Numbered from the stretch's first letter, positions 6,477-14,223 are shown. The stretch: DNA of 33,441 bases from Candidatus Beckwithbacteria bacterium (GCA_012797845.1 JAAZOH010000005.1:1-33441); one strand, 5' to 3'. Notes: generated from the sequence alone by a model not told the origin. Numbers and translations are program-made.

Positions 6477-6698
6477 TTACTTGCTTCTAAAGACTATTCT
6501 CCCCTTATTTTCATCGTATGGAGTAAACTCAACTTTGACCCGATCACCTGGTAAAACTCGAATTTTATACATTCTCATTTTGCCAGATAAAGTACATAGA
6601 ACCACCCGTTCATCTTCGTCTAATTTTACTCTAAAGGTTGTATTTGGCAGGGCTTCAACGACCTCTCCCTCTTTTGTTTCAAAGTTTTGTTTCCCCAT
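6477..6698 (-). CDS. infA: Translation initiation factor IF-1
   Basis: A 73-residue OB-fold protein that binds the A-site region of the 30S subunit. It has [19 protein letters not shown] (about 10-28), [25 protein letters not shown] in two typical blocks, and ends GRIVFRSK. Length matches the family. A promoter (TTGCTA, 16 bases, TATAAT at 6713-6718) lies just in front, so it and the genes behind it can be transcribed separately from map. With that promoter the 5' leader would be only about 7 bases, and no Shine-Dalgarno is visible. Confidence 0.97.
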   Translation of the reverse strand: MGKQNFETKEGEVVEALPNTTFRVKLDEDERVVLCTLSGKMRMYKIRVLPGDRVKVEFTPYDENKGRIVFRSK

Positions 6699-6712
6699 AG
6701 TTACAGAGGTGA

Positions 6713-6740
6713 ATTATATCAAAAAAAAGCTCGTTAGCAA
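6713..6740 (-). promoter_or_regulatory. Promoter for infA-rpmJ-alpha operon
   Basis: -35 TTGCTA (6735-6740), 16-base spacer, -10 TATAAT (6713-6718), with infA ATG 14 bases beyond. It lies in the 59-base map-infA gap. Confidence 0.65.
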
Positions 6741-6757
6741 AGTGCATTTTTTTGGTT

Positions 6758-7516
6758 TTAAGGTGTTAGAATCAAATAACCATCGTCAGTTACGGCGATG
6801 GTCTTTTCAAAGACAGCAGCAATTTTACCATCAGCAGTGGAAATTGTCCATCCGTCTTCTTTTGATGTTTTATTTTGATAGGTTCCTTGAGCATAAATGA
6901 CCTCTATAGCCAAAGTCATCCCTGCCTTAATTAAAGGGGTTTGATCAATATCCTGAACTAAAATACAGGGAATTTGGGGGTATTCATGTAGCGTCCGACC
7001 CACTCCATGACCTGTCAGATTACGGGAACAGCTATAGCCCTGACCTTCTACTATATCTTCAATCACCTGAGAAATGTGTCCAATGCGGTTGCCAGGTTTG
7101 ACTTGAGCAATAGCTTTTTCTAAGGCTTTTTGACCGGTTTGCAAAAAGTGGTCAATTTCTTTATTATGTTGAGGTTCAACCTGAAAAGTAGTCGACATAT
7201 CGGTATGAAAACCTTTGTAGTACATGCCGATATCTATTGAAACGACATCTTCTGGCCGCAGCTGATACTGATTGGGAATACCGTGCACAATGCCGTCATT
7301 AATATTAATACAGGTTGCCCAATCATAGCCAGGCACCATGGCAAAACCAGCCTTACCCCCTTCTTCGGCAATTAGTTTTTGGGCTAAGTTTTCAATCTCC
7401 AAAAGAGTTTTGCCTGTGGTACTAAAAGGAATAAGTCGCTCTAAAACTGAAGACAGCTTATAACCACACTCACGCATGGCTTCTATTTCGGCTTTGGTCT
7501 TTAAATCAGCTTTCAT
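6758..7516 (-). CDS. map: Methionine aminopeptidase, type I
   Basis: A 252-residue two-metal hydrolase that removes the initiator Met from nascent proteins in the cytoplasm. The pita-bread fold is complete: H78 (VHGIP), metal ligands D95 (SIDIG), D106 (HTDMS), H170 (GHGVGR), E205 (AIEV) and E237 (FEKT) are all visible, with H177 in LHEYP. It overlaps the end of cmk by 11 bases, implying translational coupling. adk-map-infA is the usual downstream part of the spc operon; here cmk is placed between adk and map. Confidence 0.97.
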   Translation of the reverse strand: MKADLKTKAEIEAMRECGYKLSSVLERLIPFSTTGKTLLEIENLAQKLIAEEGGKAGFAMVPGYDWATCININDGIVHGIPNQYQLRPEDVVSIDIGMYYKGFHTDMSTTFQVEPQHNKEIDHFLQTGQKALEKAIAQVKPGNRIGHISQVIEDIVEGQGYSCSRNLTGHGVGRTLHEYPQIPCILVQDIDQTPLIKAGMTLAIEVIYAQGTYQNKTSKEDGWTISTADGKIAAVFEKTIAVTDDGYLILTP

Positions 7517-8222
7517 ATGCTATCAGATTCTTTTCTTTCAATTTATCACAGATTAGTTCGATAACTTGAGAAATACTTAAATCAGTAGTATCAAGATACC
7601 AAGCATCCGAGGCTTGGACAAGTGGATCAGCTGCCCGATGACTGTCTTGATAATCTCGTTCTTCGGTTTCAGCAATCACTTCGTCAAGGGTTTTTGGATA
7701 ACCTTTTTTAACCAAATCCTCTAACCGACGCTGTGCTCGAATCTTGACATCAGCGGTCATAAAAATTTTAAGGTCTGCCTTAGGCAGTACCACGGTAGTA
7801 ATATCCCGACCTTCCATAATCACCGCGTGATCATCAGCCATTCGTTGCTGCTGTGTAACCAGTTCAGCCCGGATTTTTGGGTGTACAGCAACTTGCGAAG
7901 ACCCAGCACTAGCTTCAGGAGTAAATAGCGCTTCGGTTACATCCTGGTCATCAATCAAGACAGTGCAAACCCGATCTTCCTGATCAGTGGGTTTTAGTTT
8001 AATTGTGACTTTTTGGAGTAAATCTAAAATAGCATCTTCATTTTCTAAAGGAACACCAGCTTGTAAACCCAGGTAAGCCACCGCCCGGTACATGGCACCG
8101 GTATAAACATAGACAATGCCGAGTTTTTTGGATAGCAAATTGGCCACAATACTTTTACCAGCCCCAACCGGTCCATCAATTGCAATCTGCAGATTACTCT
8201 TTAGTAGCTGTACCATTGTCAT
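7506..8222 (-). CDS. cmk: Cytidylate kinase
   Basis: A 238-residue CMP/dCMP kinase that makes CDP for nucleotide supply. The P-loop GPVGAGKS lies at 17-24, followed by YTGAMYRAVA (about 40-49), the substrate-binding EGRDITTVVLPKADLK (about 136-151), and the LID-like RDYQDSHRAADPL with DAWYLDTT near the end. The start is ambiguous: ATG 8222 (used) or the in-frame ATG 8216. Neither has a clear Shine-Dalgarno. It overlaps adk by 29 bases and map by 11, so the three are probably coupled. Confidence 0.95.
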   Translation of the reverse strand: MTMVQLLKSNLQIAIDGPVGAGKSIVANLLSKKLGIVYVYTGAMYRAVAYLGLQAGVPLENEDAILDLLQKVTIKLKPTDQEDRVCTVLIDDQDVTEALFTPEASAGSSQVAVHPKIRAELVTQQQRMADDHAVIMEGRDITTVVLPKADLKIFMTADVKIRAQRRLEDLVKKGYPKTLDEVIAETEERDYQDSHRAADPLVQASDAWYLDTTDLSISQVIELICDKLKEKNLIAYES

Positions 8223-8793
8223 ATTTCTGGGCTAGCTTGACTAGATCTTCATGAATTTCTTCAATACTACGTTCGCCATCAACTTCATGAAGGATATCTT
8301 TACCTTTGTAAAACTCCAGCACGTCTTTTTCTTCGGCTTTGTAACGGCGCAACCGTTCTCTGATGTTTTCTGGCGAATCAGCTAATGAGCCATCAGGATT
8401 ACGACGGCCACGTTTGAGTAAACGTTTGATTGATTCTTTTTCCCGAACTTTAAGATAAATAACCAAAGTAGCTTCTTTTTTATATTTAGACAATTTGTCA
8501 TCTAAAAACAAAGCTTGGGTCATGTTGCGAGGAAAACCTTCAATTACAAAACCTTTATCCACATCCGGTTCTTTAAACCGTTGCTTCCACATCACAAACA
8601 TTTCGCTATCAGCAATATAGTGACCTTTTTGTAAACCGTCTCGGCAGATTTGACCAATAATCCCTTTATCCTCTTTAGCATACTTACGAACCAAATCACC
8701 AGAGCCTAATTTAGTTAAATCTAGTTTATCAGCCAGCATGACACATTGCGTGCTTTTGCCAGAACCTTCAGGACCATAAATGATAATAAACAT
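8194..8793 (-). CDS. adk: Adenylate kinase-family nucleoside monophosphate kinase
   Basis: A 199-residue P-loop kinase, at the adk position between secY and map. The Walker A GPEGSGKST lies at 7-15. LGSGDLVRKYAKE is the NMP-binding segment, and FVIEGFPRNMTQAL carries the family GFPR motif. The LID region (RLLKRGRRNPDGS to RERLRRY) is short and has no Cys4 zinc site. It is somewhat divergent from canonical Adk (SGDLVR for SGDMLR), so specificity for AMP is inferred from position and motifs. An REP-like element separates it from secY. Confidence 0.88.
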   Translation of the reverse strand: MFIIIYGPEGSGKSTQCVMLADKLDLTKLGSGDLVRKYAKEDKGIIGQICRDGLQKGHYIADSEMFVMWKQRFKEPDVDKGFVIEGFPRNMTQALFLDDKLSKYKKEATLVIYLKVREKESIKRLLKRGRRNPDGSLADSPENIRERLRRYKAEEKDVLEFYKGKDILHEVDGERSIEEIHEDLVKLAQKYDNGTATKE

Positions 8794-8800
8794 ATGACTT

Positions 8801-8861
8801 TCATCATCCTGAGTATATCGCAGGTCCCATAAAGGGATTCTGAAACAAGTTCAGAATGACA
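8801..8861. repeat. REP-like palindrome between secY and adk
   Basis: TCATCATCCTGAG (8801-8813) at one end and GTTCAGAATGACA at the other (8849-8861) are imperfect inverted ends. GTCCC/GGGATTCTGAAAC lies inside. It is the same repeat type as 2351-2431 and lies inside an operon, 8 bases before the adk start on the minus strand. Confidence 0.65.
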
Positions 8862-8872
8862 AGAACAAGTAC

Positions 8873-10162
8873 TTAATAAATAAACTTGTCGTAATTACGC
8901 ATCACCAACTGAGCTTGTAAACTCTTGCTGGTTTCTAAAATTACTGATACTACGATTAAGATTCCGGTTCCGCCAATCGCCAAGGTATTGATTTGAGTTA
9001 GTTCCCGGGCAATTGAGGGCAAAATCGCAATGGCTCCCAAAAATAGCGCTCCAGCCAAAGTAATTCGGGTTAGTACTCGATTGAGATAAGTAGAGGTTGG
9101 TTGACCTGGTCTGATCCCAGGGATAAACCCACCTTGTTTTTTAATATCATCGGCAATTTTATTGGGATTAAAAGTAATGGCTGTATAAAAATAGGTAAAA
9201 ACCACTACCAGCAAAAAGTAGAGCAAGTTGTACCACAAACCACTGGGATTAAAAATAGTATTTAAAGTTATGCCAAAATTACTCAAACCTTGGTTTGAAA
9301 GCGTCTGGAGGTAACGGCCAATAAATGAAGGCACTAAAACCAAGGAAATAGCAAAGATGATCGGGATCACCCCAGCTTGATTGACCCGTAGCGGAATATG
9401 GGATTCGACACTCCCGATGCCACTTTGACCCCTAATTCTCCTAGCATAAGAAATGGTGATTTTACGAGTAGCTTCATTGACTACTACAATCCCGGCAATA
9501 ACTAAAATGGCCATGGCTGCAAAAATCACAATATTCATAAAATTAAAAGTCTCAGCTACAGACAGAGTTTGAAATAAAGATACTGGCAGACGACCCACGA
9601 TCCCGGCAAAAATCAGCAGGGAAATACCATTGCCAATTCCGAACTCGGTGATCAGTTCTCCCAACCACATCAGCAAAACCGTTCCGGCTACCATAGTAAT
9701 TACCATAGCCGTAATTCCAATTGGGTTAATCTGGGTAATAATGGGAGGCTGCTGTGAGCGCAAAATCGCAATCATGGAAATAGATTGGAAAATTGCCAAA
9801 GGAATCGTCAAAAACCGAGTATACATATTGATCTTTTCCCGACCATAATCCCCTTCTTTGGATAGCTCTTCCAGCTTAGGGATAACGATTGTCAGTAGAT
9901 TTAAAATAATCGAGGCATTAATGTATGGCCCCAACCCTAAAGCCAAAATTGAAAAATTACCCAAAGTTCCCCCTGAGAAAATATCCAAAAGTCCCAATAG
10001 CTGATTGCTATTAAACAGAGCTTTTAGAGCATCGGTATCCACTCCTGGTAAAGGAATGTGGGCTACAAAACGGAAAATGACAAAAATAACTAAGGTAAAT
10101 AAAAGCTTGTTACGAAGCTCTTTGGCATTAAAAACTGATCGGATAAGTTCAGCAATGTTCAT
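8873..10162 (-). CDS. secY: Protein translocase subunit SecY
   Basis: A 429-residue channel subunit of the Sec translocon in the cytoplasmic membrane. About ten hydrophobic helices are visible, beginning at [20 protein letters not shown] (about 19-38). The plug region follows ([22 protein letters not shown] in pieces, about 55-76). Typical cytoplasmic-loop motifs are [17 protein letters not shown] and the [15 protein letters not shown] segment with [13 protein letters not shown]. Length is near normal. It is separated from rplO by three extra genes but has its own promoter and a terminator-like leader. No Shine-Dalgarno precedes ATG 10162. Confidence 0.98.
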   Translation of the reverse strand: MNIAELIRSVFNAKELRNKLLFTLVIFVIFRFVAHIPLPGVDTDALKALFNSNQLLGLLDIFSGGTLGNFSILALGLGPYINASIILNLLTIVIPKLEELSKEGDYGREKINMYTRFLTIPLAIFQSISMIAILRSQQPPIITQINPIGITAMVITMVAGTVLLMWLGELITEFGIGNGISLLIFAGIVGRLPVSLFQTLSVAETFNFMNIVIFAAMAILVIAGIVVVNEATRKITISYARRIRGQSGIGSVESHIPLRVNQAGVIPIIFAISLVLVPSFIGRYLQTLSNQGLSNFGITLNTIFNPSGLWYNLLYFLLVVVFTYFYTAITFNPNKIADDIKKQGGFIPGIRPGQPTSTYLNRVLTRITLAGALFLGAIAILPSIARELTQINTLAIGGTGILIVVSVILETSKSLQAQLVMRNYDKFIY

Positions 10163-10175
10163 GTAAGCACAAACT

Positions 10176-10205
10176 AAAAAACTGCTTATATTAAAGACTA
10201 AGCAG
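10176..10205 (-). terminator. Terminator-like hairpin in the secY leader (attenuator geometry)
   Basis: Minus strand CTGCTTA (199-205 of the 10,000s) and TAAGCAG (10182-10188) with a 10-base loop, followed by TTTTTT (10176-10181). It lies downstream of the secY promoter and 13 bases before the ATG. Confidence 0.7.
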
Positions 10206-10225
10206 CGTATTTATTTAGGCAACTT

Positions 10226-10254
10226 ATTGTAGCAAAGGAAAGAGGAAATACCAA
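10226..10254 (-). promoter_or_regulatory. secY promoter
   Basis: -35 TTGGTA (10249-10254), 17-base spacer, -10 TACAAT (10226-10231). The predicted start near 10219 gives a leader of about 57 bases that contains the hairpin at 10182-10205. Confidence 0.7.
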
Positions 10255-10329
10255 ATTAGGAGATCAAGATAACAAACTGTCTTAGAACAGGTTGCAAATC
10301 TGCTCTGGTTGGTAAAGAGGTCTGTGTAA

Positions 10330-10941
10330 TCATTTGATATTTTCCGCTAATGCTTCTTGAGATGCCCAAAGTCCAATAAATTTTGGAGTTTCATTGAAGA
10401 ACTGGAAGACATATACTGCACGAATAGCTCCTTCTTGGATGTTTAGCTTACTCTTCAAGTCTTTAATGTCAAAACTTTTTGTATTAGTCTCCTGCCCCCT
10501 CATTTGAGGGACAATAATAAGCCCTACCTGACTGGAGCGGTATTTATTCGCTTTTTCATTGATGAATGCTGCAAGTTTTTCGTTAGCCCTATCTAAGGAT
10601 GTAGAATAAAATCTCTTTATTTGAAACGGATAAGCATACCCTTCAAGTTTATCAGCACTTACTGGAGCCAATGCAAAATCCACAGGCGTATCTTCTTCAT
10701 TATATGTTGTAAGGATTTCTCGTAACTGTTCCAGACTAGGTGTAAAGCGGTTGGGAAAGTTGTGCCTCTTGCTATTTTGTTCAAAGGTAATAACAAACTG
10801 TTGGTTTAGTTTTTCTTCAAAGTATTCCTTAGCATGAACACTAATGGCAAATTCATAATCCTTTGAGTGTACCCCTCTCCCATACTGTTTTAAATACTGT
10901 TTGAGAATTTCTGCGTTTAAGAAAAAGATGTTATGTTTCAT
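10330..10941 (-). CDS. Hypothetical protein, possible PD-(D/E)XK-like nuclease fold
   Basis: A 203-residue soluble protein of no recognised family, inserted between rplO and secY. The central part reads TPVDFALAPV (about 85-94), a gap, then FQIKRF (about 106-111). A hydrophobic strand with D followed by a strand with Q-x-K is the pattern of PD-(D/E)XK nucleases with Gln in place of Glu. A further strand QVGLIIVPQM follows after a helix. The N-terminus has a Tyr-rich helix (EILKQYLKQYGRG). It ends with TGA. A GATAAT box lies 6 bases before the ATG and no Shine-Dalgarno is seen. The fold suggestion is tentative. Confidence 0.6.
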   Translation of the reverse strand: MKHNIFFLNAEILKQYLKQYGRGVHSKDYEFAISVHAKEYFEEKLNQQFVITFEQNSKRHNFPNRFTPSLEQLREILTTYNEEDTPVDFALAPVSADKLEGYAYPFQIKRFYSTSLDRANEKLAAFINEKANKYRSSQVGLIIVPQMRGQETNTKSFDIKDLKSKLNIQEGAIRAVYVFQFFNETPKFIGLWASQEALAENIK

Positions 10942-11005
10942 TATTCAATTATCAAGATTTTAGCATTTTTTTTCTGTTTCAAAGCAAATCCTGCTCAAAC
11001 AAACA

Positions 11006-11014
11006 TGTTACAAT
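11006..11014 (+). promoter_or_regulatory. Extended -10 promoter for the HAD gene, leaderless
   Basis: TGTTACAAT (TG at 11006-11007, TACAAT at 11009-11014) ends 6 bases before ATG 11021, so transcription should start at or next to the start codon. Confidence 0.6.
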
Positions 11015-11020
11015 CTTCCT

Positions 11021-11776
11021 ATGTCAAAATATAAAGCTATTGTTTCAGATATTGATGGAACTTTGACACAAATTAACCCAAATGCTTTACCTTCTGAAAA
11101 AGTAGCTGAAAGTATAAAGTCACTTTCAGAAAAAGGTTTTACATTTTCTTTCGCCACTGGCCGACCATTTTTTCTAGTTGAGTATTTGGTAAATCACTTG
11201 GGAACTCTGGGCCCATGTATCGTTGACAATGGTGCTGTCATTGTAGATAGCAAAAATGGCAATATTTTATGGGAAGCGATTTTATCTCCCCAAAAAGCTA
11301 ACCAAATTTTAAAATTAAGTAAAGATTGCCAGATGGTAAGAGCTTCGTGCGATATAGGAGGTATAGACAATCCTAAAACAATTCCAAGTCATGCTAAGGT
11401 CCGAAAAATTTCAATTCACGATATTGATTATGATTTAGCCGAACAGCTAATAAACGCTGTTACAGAAACGGTTTCTGATGTAGCTGCGGTTAAAGCTGCT
11501 TCTTATCAAAGTGATCATTTGACAGATGTGTATTTTTCAAATATCAAAGCTACTAAACAATATGCAGTTTTTGAGCTAGCCAAACTTTTACATATTTCTC
11601 CAAAAGAAATTATTGGTATTGGTGATGGCTATAATGATTTTCCTCTACTTATGGCTTGTGGTTTAAAAGTAGCTATGGGCAATGCCGTCGATGAACTTAA
11701 AGAAATAGCTGATGAAATAGCTCCATCAGTAAATGAAGACGGATTGGCTTTTATCATTGAAAAATATTTTTTATAG
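11021..11776 (+). CDS. HAD-superfamily phosphatase (Cof-like)
   Basis: A 251-residue cytoplasmic haloacid-dehalogenase-type phosphohydrolase. Motif I is SDIDGTL with nucleophile D10 and acid/base D12. Motif II is FATGR with T46. A Lys in NIKATKQYAV is the likely motif III, and GDGYNDFPLL near residue 197 is motif IV. The middle (about 80-175) is the size expected for a C2-type cap, as in Cof/phosphoglycolate and sugar-phosphate phosphatases. GYNDFPLL followed by KVAMGNAVDELKEIAD is typical of this subgroup. The substrate cannot be told. It is read opposite to the flanking ribosomal operon and appears to be leaderless. Confidence 0.9.
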   Translation: MSKYKAIVSDIDGTLTQINPNALPSEKVAESIKSLSEKGFTFSFATGRPFFLVEYLVNHLGTLGPCIVDNGAVIVDSKNGNILWEAILSPQKANQILKLSKDCQMVRASCDIGGIDNPKTIPSHAKVRKISIHDIDYDLAEQLINAVTETVSDVAAVKAASYQSDHLTDVYFSNIKATKQYAVFELAKLLHISPKEIIGIGDGYNDFPLLMACGLKVAMGNAVDELKEIADEIAPSVNEDGLAFIIEKYFL

Positions 11777-11793
11777 TTTCTTCTTCTGAGCCA

Positions 11794-11821
11794 CTTACAA
11801 TCTGTTCAGAAATGGTATTAT
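11794..11821 (+). promoter_or_regulatory. Promoter for the acidic ORF, leaderless
   Basis: -35-like CTTACA (11794-11799), 16-base spacer ending in TGG, -10 TATTAT (11816-11821). ATG 11829 lies 7 bases further, leaving no room for a leader. Confidence 0.5.
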
Positions 11822-11828
11822 TGATACT

Positions 11829-12212
11829 ATGGAAATACCTGGATGGACAAAAGACGATATTTTAAGAGTAGAACAGTTAAACAAAAAGCACGGAGATAAT
11901 CATTTGCCTAAAACCAAACCCGAAGATGATAGTCCAACTTGGTGGTTTTATGAAAGGTTTATTCATATTTTTGAAGGCGATACGGATTTTAGTTTTGATG
12001 ATTTTGAAGAACAAGATTTTAGAAGTATTGATTGGCAAGAGTTAAAAATTGTAGTTCAAAAACTTAATGGTGAAGAAGCAGAGGAATATGATGAAGAAAA
12101 TTCTAGTGAAAATCAAAAGAAATCAAATATGCAACTTGTGAGAGATTTTCTTATAGATAGGTTTGGTAAAGATTTTGATATTCCAGATCCAGAAGAAATG
12201 TTTCAATCTTAA
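11829..12212 (+). CDS. Acidic hypothetical protein
   Basis: A 127-residue, strongly acidic protein of no family I recognise. It begins MEIPGWTKDDILRVEQLNKK and has TWWFYERFIHIFEG (about 37-50), a D/E/F-rich stretch, a low-complexity linker (EEAEEYDEENSSENQKK, about 81-97) and a C-terminal helix LVRDFLIDRFGKDFDIPDP. There is no signal peptide or membrane helix. It is 52 bases downstream of the HAD gene in the same direction but has its own promoter-like sequence. Function unknown. Confidence 0.65.
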   Translation: MEIPGWTKDDILRVEQLNKKHGDNHLPKTKPEDDSPTWWFYERFIHIFEGDTDFSFDDFEEQDFRSIDWQELKIVVQKLNGEEAEEYDEENSSENQKKSNMQLVRDFLIDRFGKDFDIPDPEEMFQS

Positions 12213-12234
12213 AGTAAAAAGGTGATGGCAAAAA

Positions 12235-12260
12235 GATTCTAAAACAGGTTTAAAATGACA
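12235..12260. repeat. Degenerate REP-like half element after rplO
   Basis: GATTCTAAAACAGGTTTAAAATGACA is a decayed version of GATTCTGAAACAAGTTCAGAATGACA at 8836-8861. On the minus strand it lies just after the rplO stop and is followed by TTTTT, so it may act as the rplO terminator. Confidence 0.55.
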
Positions 12261-12264
12261 AACC

Positions 12265-12687
12265 TTATGCTTGAAGCGCTTTGATAGCCGCTTTGGAAGC
12301 TGGAACTTTGAGAATTAGTTTGACTCCCGGATCTTTGTCAAACAAAATTTTGACGGTTTTAGTTTTTTCCGGAATCAATTTTTTCTTGGTCAAAGCTTTG
12401 AGATCTACTTCATCTCCAGCTTTAAAAACAGATAAGCTGGAACTTTGGATCAGTACTGGTTTTTCATTAAATGATTTCAGCCGGTTTTTACCCCGTAACC
12501 ATGGCGTCCGGCGGAAAAAGTCTTTATTGGTTTTAGTTCCTTCAAATAGCAATTTGGCTGTAGTTCGGGATTTCTGGCCTTTTTGACCTCGGGAGGAAGT
12601 ATGGCCACCTTTACCACTACCATAACCTCGACCAAGTCGTTTTTTGCCTCTACTAACTGATGCTGGTAATTGATCTAATGTCACCAT
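12265..12687 (-). CDS. rplO: 50S ribosomal protein L15
   Basis: A 140-residue L15 (uL15), a central 23S rRNA binder. The Gly-rich N-terminal extension GRGYGSGKGGHTSSRGQKGQ (about 19-38) and FEGTKTNKDFFRRTP are typical of the family. The C-terminal KILFDKDPGVKLILKVPASKAAIKAL is shorter and more divergent than average. It follows rpsE by only 9 bases, so rpmD is missing. It is the last gene before the operon is broken by the insert. Confidence 0.97.
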   Translation of the reverse strand: MVTLDQLPASVSRGKKRLGRGYGSGKGGHTSSRGQKGQKSRTTAKLLFEGTKTNKDFFRRTPWLRGKNRLKSFNEKPVLIQSSSLSVFKAGDEVDLKALTKKKLIPEKTKTVKILFDKDPGVKLILKVPASKAAIKALQA

Positions 12688-12696
12688 AGGTATTAT

Positions 12697-13317
12697 TTAT
12701 TTAGTCTTTTGTTTAATTTCTTTTTTGACTGTCTTTTTAATCTCTTTTTTAAAAACTGGTTTAGTAGCTACAGGTTTCTTAATTTCAGCTTTTTTCTCTG
12801 GTTTTGCTTCAGTTGGTTTAGTGACTTTGACTTTTTTCAGTTGAGCTAAAGCTTCAAAGGTAGCATAAACATTGGAAGCTTTATTGGCTGTTCCCATACA
12901 TTTGGTCACAATATTTTGGACTCCAAAAGCTTCAACCACAGCCCGGACTGGACCACCAGCAATCACGCCAGTACCTTCTGGAGCGGGTTTAAGTAAAACG
13001 ACCGCTGCACCACGTTTGTGATAGACCTGATGAGCAATAGTATTAGCTCCAACCAAATCAATTGAGACCATGTTTTTCTTGCCTTTTTTAACCGATTTTC
13101 TAATAGAGTTTAAAACGTCTGGAGCTTTGCTAAATCCAATCCCAGCCTTACCTTTGTGATCACCAATCACCACTAGGCTGGTAAAACTAATATTATTACC
13201 ACCTTTAGTCTTTTTAGAAACCCGTTTGATTTGGATGATTTTTTCATCAAATTCTTTTTCTTCCGGTTTCTGATGTGGATCTTGGTTGCGACGTTGTTGT
13301 CCTTTTGGGTTCATCAT
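12697..13317 (-). CDS. rpsE: 30S ribosomal protein S5
   Basis: A 206-residue S5 (uS5). The family core runs from [18 protein letters not shown] (about 24-41) through [20 protein letters not shown] and [20 protein letters not shown] to [19 protein letters not shown]. Beyond about residue 165 a Lys-rich low-complexity tail of about 40 residues ([20 protein letters not shown] and on) is added. The start is MM, so either Met could be used. It is followed directly by rplO. Confidence 0.97.
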   Translation of the reverse strand: MMNPKGQQRRNQDPHQKPEEKEFDEKIIQIKRVSKKTKGGNNISFTSLVVIGDHKGKAGIGFSKAPDVLNSIRKSVKKGKKNMVSIDLVGANTIAHQVYHKRGAAVVLLKPAPEGTGVIAGGPVRAVVEAFGVQNIVTKCMGTANKASNVYATFEALAQLKKVKVTKPTEAKPEKKAEIKKPVATKPVFKKEIKKTVKKEIKQKTK

Positions 13318-13330
13318 AGGTATGTATTTG

Positions 13331-13669
13331 TTAGATTACTAATTTAGCAGCTCGAGCACCTTCACAGACGGCTTTAACCCGACCATGAAATTTGTAAGCT
13401 CCTCGATCAAAAACTGCTTGCTTGATTTTAAGCTCTACTGCTTTTTTACCGATTTCTTCACCAACTGCCTGAGCTTTTTCAGTTTTAGTCCCTTTCTTAG
13501 CTTTGGCATCTGAAGCCGTAGCTAAAGTTTTACCTTTTTGATCAATAAGTTGAGCGTAGATGTGTTTACCAGAACGAAAGACAGTTAAATGAGCTCGATC
13601 ACTAGTTTGGGCAATTTTAGCTCGATTTCTCATTTGGCGTTTAGCTCGTATTTGATTAATTTTTTTCAT
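13331..13669 (-). CDS. rplR: 50S ribosomal protein L18
   Basis: A 112-residue L18 (uL18), a 5S rRNA binder with L5 in the central protuberance. It has LTVFRSGKHIYAQLIDQKGK (about 28-47) and FDRGAYKFHGRVKAVCEGAR (about 88-107), the expected family blocks. Length is normal. It lies 5 bases after rplF and 13 before rpsE. Confidence 0.97.
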   Translation of the reverse strand: MKKINQIRAKRQMRNRAKIAQTSDRAHLTVFRSGKHIYAQLIDQKGKTLATASDAKAKKGTKTEKAQAVGEEIGKKAVELKIKQAVFDRGAYKFHGRVKAVCEGARAAKLVI

Positions 13670-13674
13670 ATAGC

Positions 13675-14223
13675 TTAGGCTGCATCACCTTTACTGGTCT
13701 TACCAGCTTTCTTGATAATTTGTTCATTTTCATAGCGGATACCTTTACCTTTATATGGTTCAGGTGGGCGTTTGGCTCGAATATTGGCAGCCACTTGACC
13801 GACTAAGTGTTTGTTGCAACCGGAAACCACAATGGTATCTTGGCCGTCAACTGAGAAAGTAATCCCTTCAACTGGCTCAATATCAATCGGATGAGAAAAA
13901 CCCAAAGAAATCTGTAATTTACTACCCTGTTGAGCTACCCGATATCCAGTTCCAATCAGTTTTAACGTTTTTTGATATCCCTGAGCTGCACCAATAACGG
14001 CATTGTTGATCAAATTTCTGGTTGTCCCATGTAAAGCCTTGATGGCTTTAGCATCATTTTTGCGAGTAACTACTACTTCTTTGTCAGCTACCGTTACTGT
14101 AACGCCATGTTGAATTTTGACTCTGTTTTCGCCTTTAGGACCTTTGGCTACCAACTCTCGATCTTCAAGAGCAACAGTTACGCCTTCAGGAATTGATACT
14201 GGTTGTTTACCTATTCTTGACAT
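13675..14223 (-). CDS. rplF: 50S ribosomal protein L6
   Basis: A 182-residue L6 (uL6), near the GTPase-associated centre. I chose ATG 14223 because it gives the canonical MSRIGKQPVSIPEGV and lies 7 bases after the rpsH stop. An in-frame ATG at 14259 would overlap rpsH and add a non-family dozen residues. Typical blocks are TRNLINNAVIGAAQGYQK, LIGTGYRVAQQGSKLQISLG and the C-terminal IRAKRPPEPYKGKGIRY. Length is normal. Confidence 0.96.
   Translation of the reverse strand: MSRIGKQPVSIPEGVTVALEDRELVAKGPKGENRVKIQHGVTVTVADKEVVVTRKNDAKAIKALHGTTRNLINNAVIGAAQGYQKTLKLIGTGYRVAQQGSKLQISLGFSHPIDIEPVEGITFSVDGQDTIVVSGCNKHLVGQVAANIRAKRPPEPYKGKGIRYENEQIIKKAGKTSKGDAA

Noticed and set aside
10260-10325. Weak hairpin CTGT/ACAG after the unknown ORF as its terminator
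   Set aside because: Stem is too short and no T-run follows.
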